DNA of 64,000 nt from Polytrichum commune. Its lineage: Eukaryota; Streptophyta; Polytrichopsida; Polytrichales; Polytrichaceae. The notes beneath the pieces were generated by a model. The model was not told the origin of the DNA. It saw nothing but the letters and a program-made list of their open reading frames with translations, and did not search any database. Positions 31,896 through 43,450 of this stretch are shown here, piece after piece. Every line of letters starts with the position of its first letter. The first letter of the stretch is position 1. Location: assembly GCA_950295325.1 (NCBI GenBank), contig OX485806.1, forward strand, positions 33,668,001 through 33,732,000, read 5' to 3'. The translations under genes were made by a program, and so were the position numbers.

Positions 31896-34800
31896 CGGCT
31901 GGAGCGTGAGTTCTCATCCCCTCGTTCACTCGGAATCCAAGTCCCAATGTCCATCACCTTATTGCGTGATGAATGTCGATTATAAAACAGGTTGCAGCTG
32001 ATGAATATGGGTATATATATAAATTACAGCCCATCTCCGTTGAGCAAAGTTACTTAAATACGTGGCACAGCAAGCAAATTACTCAAGTTACCACCCTCTA
32101 CTTCCACCTCGGTGACAGAACCAATGAGTAGGCTAGCCCGTCAACAGCCCTGCAGATGGGTTTAGTTTGAGAGGGTTGTTTGGGACTCAAAAGGGTCGGT
32201 TGTTGCTTGTGAGAGCACCACGTGAACGCACCGGCCAGGAACACACATTCCCTCATTGGTGCCACAATCACATTTCCCAGACATGAAATTCCCACCTTTG
32301 TGTCAGACTCGGTGAAGCAGAGACATATTCAGTTCCGAGATGGCATGGGCCAGGGTGAGACAAACCCCCTTTATTACTCTCGTATCTACTTGCAATGAGA
32401 AGTCATCCTTCCCCTTAGTTCCTTTTCTGACATATATATTTAATCTTTGGCTTATGATTGCAGTAACAGTAAGTACTTAACTATGAGATTAAGCAAAGGT
32501 TTTTTAATTAGACTAGCCCCTAGGCGCCTGCGTGCCTGCCTCTTTTCACACACTCCAACAGGGCCTGGGGACATGTGCAGCCCAATGAAGTCCCTGTGTA
32601 GATTCCAGACATGTGAACCATTCCAAATTTGAAAATTAAAGTCAGCCGGCTGCCACTACCACTACTTACTTACTTACAACTTGGAAAACCTCCCTTCATG
32701 TCAAATCAAGCTAAGTTAGCTGTGGGCAGAACACATGAAGGCCTAGCTTAGCTTATACCTTATAGCCTATAGCTAACCTGGTACATGTTAACACACCCAC
32801 AATGTCCTGAGGCCTGCACTTACCTGTATGCCACCATATGTTTTTGTGGGCTCGGAGTAACAATTGCAAGACAAACACAGACGTAACATGAAGACAGGCA
32901 CCAGAAGGACATAGGTACCTGATTTGTGTCTAAATACAACCATATCGGTTGTGGAAATAATCTTATGATGAAAGATGAAAAGCAGCCCAGGCCCGGCTGA
33001 AGACGGTGGTTCAGTATACCTAGTTCAAATGATTATCGCATGTCAGCGTTTGTATATTCCCAGGCTCGGATACGGGACTAGAACAATGTGCACATAAAGC
33101 GATTATAAAATCGTAATGTGCGAAAAGGAAATTGTGACCTGGGTCGCGCAGGCAGCAGGCAGCCCAAGAATTCACATATAGACCTGCAGAACTGCTGCTA
33201 AAAGGTGATGGATTTGGTGCGGGTGCTACATGGCAGGAACCCATATTGGTGGGAAAGTTCCATGCCGGCAAGAATTTACTTTGCCAACAATTAAAACTCA
33301 AACTGAGGAGTCAAGTGCCTTCAAAGCCCCACTTTCATGATGCATCCTTTTCACTTTCAAAAGTTCCTGTTGATATTTTGTCACTTCGATGCACTCTTTT
33401 CACTCGTGACAAAAATAACACTGGATTTTCGAAAAGCCTTGCGGCAACCAGCGATTGGATGGGTGCCCCTTTACGAGTTCAACTCTATCATTGCAGTTTC
33501 AAGAATACCAGTTCTAAGTTTTTGGCTTTTTTTGGGGGAGGAGTCGGCTCCAGAATGTGCAAGATTTTGGCCGCAATGGTATTGGTCGATTTTGCCTAGT
33601 TGGGATTGCCTCGTCAATGTGTGCTAGGTACTTGCTTACCCATGGCTGAAAAGAACATGTTCATGTGGTAAGGCTTCGAAGACGCCTCTGGGATATAAAT
33701 CAAATCAAAAGGGAAGACACGGCCACGTATCCTCTGCCCATTGTTCATCATCGGATTTGGTGGGACCCGGTCAATTCGTTGTGGTGAAGGTTCTGCTTGT
33801 GCCCATTCTTATTATACTATCATAGCTACACCACTGCAGTAGTAGCTGTGGAGTTACTCATCCGCTCTTTTATATGTAGCTCCCAATGATGAATGAAATG
33901 AGTGGATTCAAAGTCCAGCAGATCGGCTGGCCCAAGAGACAAACTGAGTTCTTCTAAACAAAAACTACGGGTATCCAAACCGCAGAAACCTTTAATTACC
34001 TCCCCCGGCCCTTTGCGCCCTTTGCAAAGCATACAGGGGCAGCAGCTAGCTCAGATCACAACGATTTACATTTTTACTTTCTCCACACCGATTGACAGGA
34101 AACACGGCCCGAGGTCACTCCTTGTGGACCCACTTTTGGACACAGACACCGAGACGAACTTGGGATTAATGCCCGCAGGCTGCCGCAGTTGCAGACTTCA
34201 TCACAGGTGCGATTCTTAGAAACCTAAGTCAAGTTAAGTTAAGCATCAAGTTTAATTTCCACCCAGCAGCCAGGGTGTGTCATGTCCGGGCCTGCGTGCT
34301 TGCTTGCAATCCTGACCCCAGAAAAAGAGAGAGAGAGAGCTAGTTACCTAAGTTAAGCTAGACAAGACAAACTTCGCCTCCTGATCACACTGTTCTCCAA
34401 CAAACAATACCCCTGACATTCAGAAGGCGGCTTGTCCCATGTGTTCCAAAGGACCATGTGTGCAGCAGTGTAAACAACTTGTATATATGCGAGAGAGTAT
34501 ATATAAGTATGTGTATGGTTTTCATGTCCGTAGCAAGGCTCATGTCCCAGTGTTCCAAGTTTCTGCAAAAGTGGCGAGATCAAGTGCCTTTAAATAGAGT
34601 GTGAATATTCCATCACAAACTATGCCTTTTCGAGGGTGAGATTGGCAGTGCTTTCCAAACAGCTTCTAGAAGGTGGATGAGATCACCAGGTTGTGGATAT
34701 ATTAACATATGCAATTTCGAAGAAATCCATGTTACTTTCATCATCATATATACCTTGGCTTCCTCACTCCAATCATCATCTGAAGTTTGGTTGTTTTCAA

Positions 34801-36711
34801 GTGTAGAAATGTAAAAACTCGTCATGCCCAGCTGCAACCTCACCATATTTTCCAGGCTTGTTCAAATTGTGTGTGACTCTAGTTAAGAGGAGAGTAATCC
34901 TTCTATACATATTTTCCACAGTTTCGCTCTGTATGAGCACTTGAAATTGTGGGGTCCCATGGTCAAAGCCAATTCCTTATAGTACACAAGGCTTTACATT
35001 ACAACAATCAAAGCTAAGATGATTCGGTCAAAGATTGAGAGATATTGAACGCCGGTCATATACGTTTACATAGGAGTTGAAACTTTCCTCTTCATATGTT
35101 TGCATATTTGAAGGGTTGGAGAGCCACTTTAGAGAATGTGTGGATGACTACTTTGATAGCTTTCACCTTTAAATTAGCGGCATGGGGTGTAAACACAATC
35201 AAGTGGACAACTCCTGAACCTTGCATAGGGTTAAGTGAAAGTGATTCAAAACAATATACTAACTTTGAATTCTATCAAGGAAAAAAAAAACGTAAATAAC
35301 TTCCCCAATAAAAAAAACAAATCGATCTACAAAGCCAAGCAATTTATGTTGACCAATTTTCTTCAAAAAAAAAGTCTACATATTTAGAAGACAATGAAAG
35401 TGGTGTGCAAGCAGGTGATATTGAACAAGTAATTTTTTGAATTTTTTTTAAATATGATAAAATTAAAACAAATTGATGTTTTTCTACCAATTTTTGGAAT
35501 GATGCCCTCAAGTTGATAATGAAATCAAGGGAATATGAAAAAAATCCAACATTAAAACATTTAAGGTCATGAAATTTACGTCCAAAATCAGATTTAGTTA
35601 TTTCTTTTGAGCATCACTTTTAATGATAAGTTTTGAAGATCTCATCTTGACATTCTATATTTGAGTATTTTACACAACAATAGAGGTTGCCATGAAAAAA
35701 AATCCAATTTAAACAACACTTTGCTACTACTTCTAGGCGTTTGACTAGAAAATTGTATGGTTTTAGTATACCGGAGCACTTTTTTGGTACACTTGATCGT
35801 GCTTCCACCCCATGAGGTTAGAGGTGTATGTAATGGCAACTTGTGGATATGTTCTCAACATACAATGTGAATGCATTTTTGGTCAATGTTGCTCACATTT
35901 AAACTCTTAAAATATGCTGCAAATGTTGCTAGTAGAATGAAAATTTGAAAACATTTTTCTTATTTCTTTTATTATTTCTTTTGAGATAGACAACCAACAA
36001 TGCCCACGCCATGTGAAATAGAAACAAGGAAGTTGCACCCACTTCAAGGGGAGGTGGGGGCATGACTGATCAAAGTGTTAAACCCTAACTTCCTCAAATG
36101 CCATTTTTGGGCCGATGGATGATTTTAGAAGGCCGTTTCATCCATTTTCCAAGAAGATCCCAACCTAGCTCAAAAGACACAACTGGAGCTGGAAGGTCTT
36201 TTGCCACATGACGCATCTTAACATGCTTAATAATCCTCTCCCACACCATCTTCCCATACATGATGTCCCAAATGAAGGACATTAACTTTGTTGGCATGCC
36301 ATTGTCCTTAGCTAAAAACCAAGTTCTTTCTTTAAGTTCAAAGGGTAACCCTGCTAACAAAATGCAAGATGCTTTTTTCATTCAACGAAAGAGTTCCAAA
36401 TCTTCTTTCCCGAAAATTCTAATTCCATAAATTTAAGGTTTTTTTCAAAAAAACAAATCAAGAAAAAAAAAACACAATTGGCGGACAGTGTAATGACTCA
36501 CGTACTCCCGCTCTCTTAAAAAATGTTTGCTTTCAATTTTGAAGACCATGAAAAATGACGGTCGGGAGGGACTCAATGAAAGAGGGGTCACACAATTTTG
36601 TCAACCCCTTTCCCAAAACAAACTTTGATGGACCAAAGTGAAAGATTGGAACAAGGTTGCAAATGCCACCATTATTTTATCGAGGGCTATCAAACCCTGT
36701 TCCAAAATCAA
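31896..36711. other. Long gene-free stretch
   Basis: No frame carries a recognisable domain. The longest candidates (33246-33627 in two frames, and 33902-34219) lack motifs and plausible splice structure. The stretch includes the dispersed repeat at 35450-35640. Confidence 0.4.
35450..35640. repeat. Dispersed repeat, copy 2 (partner at 11207-11395)
   Basis: It shares ordered words with 11207-11395, notably ACATTTAAGGTCA, ACGTCCAAAATCAGATTTAG and GAGCATCAC. It lacks the (AAAAT)n insertion seen in the partner. Non-coding. Confidence 0.6.
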
Positions 36712-36878
36712 ATATTTCCAATGTGAAGATTGGCGGCTCGAATCCCGGCTGTGAAATCTCCTCTCTACTTGACGGAAAACTTGCCAGGTGATCAATTGCC
36801 TCCTGTGCTTTGGCGTTGGCCTGTCGGCCTTCTGTCTCAAAAAAATATAGATAGATAGATAGATATATTTCCAATGTG
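36712..36878 (+). mobile_element. Short SINE-like retroposon with 14-bp target duplication
   Basis: A perfect 14-bp direct repeat ATATTTCCAATGTG flanks the element (36712-36725 and 36865-36878). The body starts AAGATTGGCGGCTCGAATCC, whose GGCTCGAATCC resembles a polymerase III B box. It continues CTACTTGACGGAAAACTTGC and ends GCCTTCTGTCTCAA plus an (ATAG)n tail. No A box is visible, so it is a 5'-truncated tRNA-type SINE or a very short family. A second copy is at 40306-40446 (minus). Confidence 0.82.
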
Positions 36879-37260
36879 TGAGATGCCTTCACAAAGGAAG
36901 CGATGAATTGCATGATCGTTTAGTATACCTTGAGTACACCATCCTATGTTTCGAGTTCCGATGGGTTTTTACCACAAGAATTTGTGGAACTGGCATGATC
37001 GGGGAAATATCAATCTTGTCTTCTGTAGCAAAAACGGTTAAAGAGATCTACCAGGTGTCTGCTCTTAAATCAGGCATACAACACCCATCTGCCTAAAGCC
37101 TAGAAATCGCCTCTGATCACCATCAAAATGTTTGCGTGGACACTCGGGCGATCTAATTAGTACTCATCGTCATGAGCTTCCCCCACAAAATGGAAAAAAA
37201 AAAAAAAAAACAAACTCCGGTGCAAGATTCGTGCCTCTTGGGACAAATACCCTACACCAA

Positions 37261-37268
37261 TATATATA

Positions 37269-37307
<39 letters not shown>
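37261..37307. repeat. (TA)n microsatellite
   Basis: About 47 bp of TA dinucleotides with one TTT interruption, following an A run (37191-37210). Confidence 0.95.
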
Positions 37308-37310
<3 letters not shown>

Positions 37311-37327
37311 TAATTAGGTTGCCTCTT

Positions 37328-38033
37328 TACCCATGCAGTTTGCTTTAGGTCGACATCGGATTACAAGAACTCGTAACGTTGTATATTCATGTGTATAGAA
37401 ACCATATTAAAGACATGAAGTGAGGCATTCTGTCAATGTGGTGTTAAATGTTAAAAAATAGTGTGGAATGTTGATGTGTTAGTGAGAAGTTATAAGGAAT
37501 CGCGAGAAAAATTGGGAGCATCTAGGGTTTAGGGTTTAAGGTAATCTTTACCCATACAGTTTACTTTAGGTCGACATCGGATTAGAAGAACTTGTAACGT
37601 TGTATATTCATGTGTATAGAAACCATATTAAAGACATGAAGTAAGGCATTCTATCAATGTCACAGCCTTATCAACTAAAATGAGCCAATTGGGCCATTAT
37701 GAGACAATCCTTTTGTCACAATTGATGAGATCTTCCATATTACAATTGATTTTTTGCATGGTTTTATGAACATGTGTGGGTGTATTGGAATGATTGAGTT
37801 GTATTTTAAGAACCCTCAACGGGTTTTCTCTCGTACCAACTAGCAATCATTACGTTCTCATCACGTTCCCTACATTAAATTGAGCGGACCAATTGGCTCA
37901 TTTTAGTTGATAAGGCCACTCACTGTGGTGTTAAATGTTAAAAATAGTGTGGAATGTTGATGTATTAGTGAGAAGTTATAGGGAATCGCGAGAAAAGGTT
38001 GGGAGCATCTAGGGTTTAGGGTTTAAGGTAATC
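37328..38033. repeat. Two-copy tandem duplication (about 215 bp), second copy split by a MITE
   Basis: Copy 1 is about 37328-37543. Copy 2 is 37548-37660 plus 37920-38033. Shared words include TTTAGGTCGACATCGGATTA, TGTATATTCATGTGTATAG and GGGAGCATCTAGGGTTTAGG. Both copies end in two tandem TTTAGGG units, the plant telomere word. The break in copy 2 is filled by a foldback element. Confidence 0.9.
37661..37919. mobile_element. 259-bp foldback MITE, probably hAT-type
   Basis: The arms share a perfect 28-bp inverted repeat that begins GCCTTATCAACTAAAATGAG. It interrupts copy 2 of a tandem duplication whose copy 1 preserves the empty site CTGTCAATGTGGTG. The flanks TCAATGT and TCACTGT make an imperfect 7-8 bp target duplication. 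The left end CACAG fits the CAnnG pattern of hAT; the right end is less clear. Confidence 0.75.
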
Positions 38034-38348
38034 CCACACAATTCACACACACACACAGACAGAGGGAGCCAGCAGCTTTGTAACCGCCCTAAAGGTATGC
38101 ACGTTAATAAGTCAAAGCAGCCTTCGAGAAAAGCCAGCATGTGGATGGAATTTGTCTGCAGTTGACAAATCGGGCACATTACCAAAAAAAAACCGTGGCT
38201 GCGGCCCTGAATCGATTGCAACTAATTAAACTCTAATTGTGTCCGAGGAGTTTTTAGTCACTGCTGCATGGGGAGTAGCAAGCATCCGGCTTTTAATCTG
38301 CCACCATTCATGATGTCGTGCCCGACCTAATTAATTGAAACTAACAAA

Positions 38349-39087
38349 GGGCCACTTCACACACGAGCCAAGAGCCGTGACCATGAAATTGTGAGAGTCC
38401 AATGGCCGTCCCAACACACCTCCCAAATCGTGTAGTGTGGTCACGGATCCTCAAGTGTAGTGTGAAGTCGTAACCGGTTGGCCGCTTTGTTTCGCCGAGG
38501 TGGCACTACACGATTGGCTCTAAGCACACAAGTTTGCAAACGATAACCTCGACATCCCAGCCGGTTATGATCATCTAAATCGGTTATGGTGACAGGTGAC
38601 CCACTGTTTAGGTCACCTGTGCCGCTCAACAAAGCGGCCAACCGGTTACGTCTGGTAATCATTTTATTGGAACCGGTTATTGGTGCAGAACCGGTTCCAA
38701 TAAAACGATTACCTAATACATATGTGACTGGGCCCTCGACCAAATGCTATTTCAATGAACTTCCATTCACGCGGGTCCTCACACATGATAAAATACAATA
38801 AAGCAACGGTTGTGAGCATTTGGAATGCCATCGTTTCCCAGTTTGGCGTTAGGCCTACTTCCAAGAGGCGGTTTTTGAGAATAGTCCAAGTGACCATGAA
38901 ACATGATCCATTCGATGCCATGTAGGAATCTATGTAAACTTTACACCCATCTTGCATTCACATACTCCGTTGGTCCCTCAAGCGTAGTGTGAAGAAGCGA
39001 ACTTGGACCGGCTCCGCCTTTCCCCACCAATGAGAGTGCTTGAAGTGTAATGGTCACGGGCTCTCAGTCTCGTGTGTGAAGTGGCCC
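38349..39087. mobile_element. Tourist/Harbinger MITE (GGGCCACTTCACAC family), copy 1
   Basis: The ends are GGGCCACTTCACACACGAGC and, reverse-complemented, GGGCCACTTCACACACGAGA. The right flank is TAA and the left flank AAA, a degraded TAA target. It is 739 bp because of a 250-bp internal insert (38470-38719); without it the length is 489 bp, close to the 504 bp of its two relatives. Non-coding. Confidence 0.88.
38470..38719. mobile_element. 250-bp insert of two hairpins nested in a MITE
   Basis: The insert lies between GTGTGAAGTC and ATATGTGA, which are contiguous in the relatives at 39144 and 61313. It begins GTAACCGGTTGGCCGCTTTG and contains the reverse complement near 38634-38654. A second pair is GGTAATCATTTTATTGGAAC with GTTCCAATAAAACGATTACC. 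AACCGGTT words recur throughout. It has no clear target duplication, so class is unknown. Confidence 0.75.
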
Positions 39088-39143
39088 TAAAAGACATTTT
39101 TATGACTGAAGCGAGACTCAACTTTGAATCCGCACTATACTTA

Positions 39144-39647
39144 GGGCCACTTCACACATGGGACTAAGAGCCCGTGTCCATTACACTCCAAGCACTCTCA
39201 TTGGTGGAAAGGACGGAGCCGGTCCAAGTTTGCTTCACACTATGCTTGAGGGACCAACGGAGTACGTGAATGCAAGATGGATGTAAAGTCTACATGGATT
39301 CCTACATGGCACCGAATGGATCAATGCATGTTTCATGGTCACTTGGACTATTTTCAAAAACCACCTCTTGGAGGTAGGCCTAACACAGAACCGGGAGACC
39401 ACGGCACTCCGAACGCTCACAACCATTGGTTTATTCTACTTTATTATGTGTGAGGACCCGCATGAATAGAAATTCATTGAAATAGCGTTTGGTTGAGGGC
39501 CCGGTCACATATGACTTCACACTACACTTGAGAATCCATGACCACACTACATGATTTTGGAGGTGTCTTGGGATGGCCATTGGACACTTTCTTTTGGGCT
39601 CTCACAATCTCATGGTCACGGCCCTTGGCTCGTGTGTGAAGTGGCCC
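39144..39647. mobile_element. Tourist/Harbinger MITE (GGGCCACTTCACAC family), copy 2, inverted
   Basis: A perfect TTA target duplication lies at 39141-39143 and 39648-39650. The ends are GGGCCACTTCACACATGGGA and, reverse-complemented, GGGCCACTTCACACACGAGC. It is 504 bp and lies in opposite orientation only 56 bp from copy 1. Confidence 0.92.
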
Positions 39648-40305
39648 TTATATATATTCCCACAGGCAGGAAAACGGTGCAGCCCAATCCCTGCATATAT
39701 ACTCTTCCTCCTAATTAAAACGAGCAGGAAAAAGGGCTTCATGTTGTATATATGTCCCATGGTTTAATATTGCCCCATATATATATATGTATATGTATAT
39801 GTATGACGGCTTTGCCCTCTCGATCGAGGCTCCAAATAAAATTCGCTCCCCTATATAAGTTAGTCGTCATGTCTCGGCGACTTGCTCTCATGTGCAGAAG
39901 ACTCTATCTACTGCAGTTATAATGATCATCAACATTCATGTTGTCCTTATTCCCAATCCTAAAAATCAACTCATCGCTCGTCTTATCTAGCCGACGACCA
40001 TCATTCGTAAAATGATTAAATATCATCCTATGCTACTTTACTTTGTTCAAACACAGATACGTGGCTATGACGGGTAGTAGCTCTTTTGCTCTTTTAGTAT
40101 ATGCACGGAATGGTCAAAGCCATGCTTTCGGGGAGGCCATGCAATGCAACATCGAGGGTATGTATTATGGAGTCTTTCGCTCCGCCTTTGACATTGGAAA
40201 TAGATTTTACACGATGTTGTGCAAACGACTCTAAGTTAGAAGGTGTGTCTTAAGTGGACATTTTCTTGTGTGAGATTGGAGTCTTCTTGTGGGAGCTAGG
40301 TTTTC

Positions 40306-40446
40306 TTTTTTTCTTTTTCTTTTGAGACAGAAGGCTAATAGGCCAGCGCCAAAGCACAGGAGGTAGTTGACCACCTGGCAAGTTTTCCGTCAAGTAGAGT
40401 GAAGATTTCACAGTCGGGATTTGAACCGCCAACCTCTTCCTTGAGA
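40306..40446 (-). mobile_element. Short SINE-like retroposon, second copy
   Basis: On the minus strand it reads GAGGTTGGCGGTTCAAATCC, then CTACTTGACGGAAAACTTGC, and ends CCTTCTGTCTCAAAAGAAAA with an A/G-rich tail. It aligns with 36732-36860 throughout. Flanks TCTTGTGGGAG(CTAG)GTTTTC at 40285-40305 and TCTTGTGGGAGGTTTTC at 40447-40463 form a target duplication that differs by a 4-base indel. Confidence 0.8.
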
Positions 40447-40917
40447 TCTTGTGGGAGGTTTTCGATACTTTGGATTTTTCAAGCACTTGCAAATGTGTGT
40501 GGAGAAGATAGCACCGTTTGACACCAATTCAGAGTATGTGGGAATTTGCTATGAGTTTCCGAAATGCAAGATTATTTTGCCCACAAAATTAGCCATGCAA
40601 CCCCTCCCTAAACCTTTGTGATGCATGAATTTCTTTCTTAGGCCATAGTCTTGTACTTGTATCATTGGATTTGGTTAAATATGTCCATAAAGGCGCCGTA
40701 TCTTAAAGTAACTATGTTAAAGAAATCAAGATCAAGGAGATTAGGATAAAGGAACAAAGACTACGGACCTTTAACTTGAGTAGTGGAATGGCCTACCGTT
40801 CAATATAGTAGGTATTTACTTTGGTGATTGGTGATTAGGTATAGACAATTGCCTTACAGTATAGCTAAACCAAGAATTCATAAAGGACGACTAGAAACTA
40901 TGTGTGGGTGACTACAC

Positions 40918-41095
40918 TACCAATTCAAGTTACTTTAAAAAAGATTAATTAACATGAGACTGTTGACCACACCAAAGTGCCAATGGCTTTGGTAACAAGA
41001 CAAAAATGAGATACTATTTGCAAGTCTATTGAGAATGGATATGCCTATACTTGCGCACCGCACAACGTCCAATTAAAACAAATTCATTGCTGGAC
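40918..41095. repeat. Dispersed repeat (partner at 59975-60245), empty site for a SINE
   Basis: Shared ordered words with 59975-60245: ATTCAAGTTAC.TTAAA, TTGA or ATTAATTAACATGA, ACACCAAAG.(A/G)CCA.TGGCTTTGGTAA and GCACC(G/A)CAC. This copy reads TTAACATGAGACTGTTGACC without interruption, so it documents the pre-insertion state of the SINE at 60014-60102. Confidence 0.75.
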
Positions 41096-41329
41096 TATTA
41101 CCTAGGTGAGACTGAGAGACGGTCACAAATGCATATAATGTAATTGAGAGACTCTTAAACTTCTTGTTTTGAATGTGTAAAAGGTCACGTAGAGTCCTAA
41201 TTACTTTGGAGTGGCCCTCATATTGTCCTAATAATACTTATTTGTGACCCCTAGATCACCTAAAATTCACCTTTTAAGTCTTCCCTAGGTTTTCTCGTAT
41301 CCAAAATCGGAACTACACCTTGTTTCCGG

Positions 41330-42950
41330 TTGCTACTGCATTTGCTAGTTCATTGGCTATTCCATTCCTAATTATTCTAACGTGCACTTTGACATTTTGA
41401 ATGGTTTCTTTTTTGTTTGGTCCAAGAAATTTCTTGATTTATAGTTTTGATTAGGAGTTTGTCAGGGTGCTTATGTTGGGACAATGGATATCTTATGTGG
41501 TTGCTAAATAGGTATATGCTCTTGAGGCTATTTGTGAAGATATATGTGTTGATTTGGGTCTTTTGTATGGCTTTAATGGCTAGTAGGATGGCATGGAGTT
41601 TGGCTATGAGAATGTTTGGGAATCCTAGGAGTCTTCCTCTATTTAGATGTTGTTGTTTAAGATCTTTATTCCAAAGCTTGCCAATAATGTGGCCTTTGGC
41701 ATTTTTGGTGGGTGGGGTGAAGGACTCGTTTGTGTACATGCATTGTAGTGGGTTGTATTTTGAGTGTGTGAGTGGTATTGTATTTGTGTGAGAGTGGGAG
41801 TGCAAAACTTAATTTTGGAAGTTTATTTGCTTTTGGGGTAAGTTTCAATAGATTTGAGAATTTTATATTGTAAGCTATTGGGGTGGATTTAATGGGGTAG
41901 GTATTGATGAGTATGTTGTAGGCATCAAGTAGTGAAATTTTTAGTTTGTGGGAGAATTGGGTTTGTCTCGGGGGGTTCTGTTGGTTATGTATGCATAGTA
42001 TGGATGTGAGTGATGTCTCGGTTATAGTATTTAGGCCATTATGTTATGGGTCTGGCTAGAAATGAATGGGGCGGGATGGTTGCTATGGTATGGATGTTAG
42101 TGTATGTGTTTAGTGGGTTTTGTTGGGGTGTCCAATCTTTGTGGTGATTTATGAGGATGTTGTGTTGGTGTTACCTACTTTGGCTACCATACAAGCCTAG
42201 TGTATGGCTTCTAGGGTAGTAGTGTGACTTTGTTGATGGGTGAGGCCTAATCCTACCTATTTTGAGGATTTTGCATGTCCCATGCAAATGTCTCAAATGT
42301 GGATGGAGTGATAGTGGTTTAGTTGGGTGGGGCATGTGAGTGGGGATGAGTAGTAAGAGTGGGTGATTTTGAAGGAGTTTATGAGTATTTCAATGATTGT
42401 TGGATGAAGGGTAGGATGTTGGTTGATTGGATGTATTATTTTTGGTTTTGTCTTTGGTAGGTTTGTCACATATCTGGAATTAGCCATAAGAGTTATGTGT
42501 CCAAGTCTTGCGAGGGTGGTTGTAGGAAATCAATTTGATGTGGCGTATTGTTTTGTGAAATTCTAGACCATAGTCATTGCAGTCTTGTCGTGGTGATTGC
42601 GGCCATGTAGTTCATGTTATGGTCATGTACATGCGAGTGTTCTCCATGTATTTGGATTGTGCGGTGATTGTTGATTATATCCTTGCCAAGGTTTCATTCT
42701 TGGGTGGATAGTTTGAGGTTTGTGATATTTAGTGGGGAATGGATGAAGTGGTTGCTTGTTTATTGCCGGTGGTTAGGTAGTCCTCATACATTGTTGTGAT
42801 GGTTTGGTGTATGTATGTTTTATTGTAGTAGGTGTTGAGGAGGAATAGGTTGTGGATTATCATAATATTGTCCATGTGGAATTGACCCTTTTTTTTCTCC
42901 ATGATTGTGGAGGAATTATGGTAATGTTTTGCCATTGGTATAGATAGTAT
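41330..42950 (-). pseudogene. LINE relic: reverse transcriptase tail and RNase H
   Basis: Conceptual translation in shifting minus frames gives a run of RT-region fragments (for example YYSSPLTCPTQLNHYHS near 42330). Next comes an RNase H domain: YTNESFTPP, GRLLGFPNILIAKLHAILLA, IFTNSLKSIYLFSNHIR and HPDKLLI (41377-41760). Its last part, VKVHVRIIRNGIANELANA (41340-41400), is in another frame. This order is that of non-LTR retrotransposons. The acidic catalytic residues expected in YTDGS, ELHA and TDS are N, K and N here. Frameshifts and stops are frequent. The coding strand is A/C-rich throughout. No poly-A tail or target duplication was found. Confidence 0.75.
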
Positions 42951-42956
42951 TTTTTA

Positions 42957-43450
42957 AGGACAACATGCATTGTAGAAACCCATTTGCACCTCATCACTAT
43001 CAAACATTGTATTGGTCATCTATCCCACTGACATCTACACAACATGACAACTCAGTCTGCAACCTGAAAACCTACATAGAAAAAAAAGTTATAAGTGCAC
43101 TCATCTCCCACGCAAAATAACAATACCCTATATAGACAAATGGTCTCCAATACAAACATACACATAAATTGTCAATTCTATTATGGGATGCCCCTTGGAT
43201 TCTTGATGTGCAAGTAACTCAAATCCTCGAATTTAGATTTGAAAGATACTTATGAAACTACTCCAAAAAACACATCATTCAACAAAACATATCCCCAACA
43301 TGTAAATTATGCATATCCCACCAAAATGACACATGCCTCCACCAACTATCATGCCACAACAACAAACACATAAACAATCTAAGGACAAATCGACATAATA
43401 AAACATTACACACACTAACGAACACACTACCAACCCACCCTACAACCCGT
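42957..43450 (+). pseudogene. LINE relic: C-terminal zinc finger, opposite orientation
   Basis: The + frame around 43301 reads CKLCISHQNDTCLHQLSC, a C-x2-C-x9-H-x3-C module, followed by KHINNLRTNRHNKTLHTLTN. This combination resembles the cysteine/histidine motif near the C-terminus of non-LTR retroelement polyproteins. The upstream part is broken by stops. The coding strand is A/C-rich like the neighbouring minus-strand relic, so the two form a head-to-head pair meeting near 42950. They may come from one inverted element or two insertions. Confidence 0.6.

Noticed and set aside
33246-33627. Two overlapping + frames of about 96 and 117 codons
   Set aside because: No recognisable domain, no repeat relation and no splice partners; length is within chance for this composition.
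41447-41791. 114-codon + frame opposite the RNase H relic
   Set aside because: It is antisense to recognisable RNase H motifs and has no motif itself.
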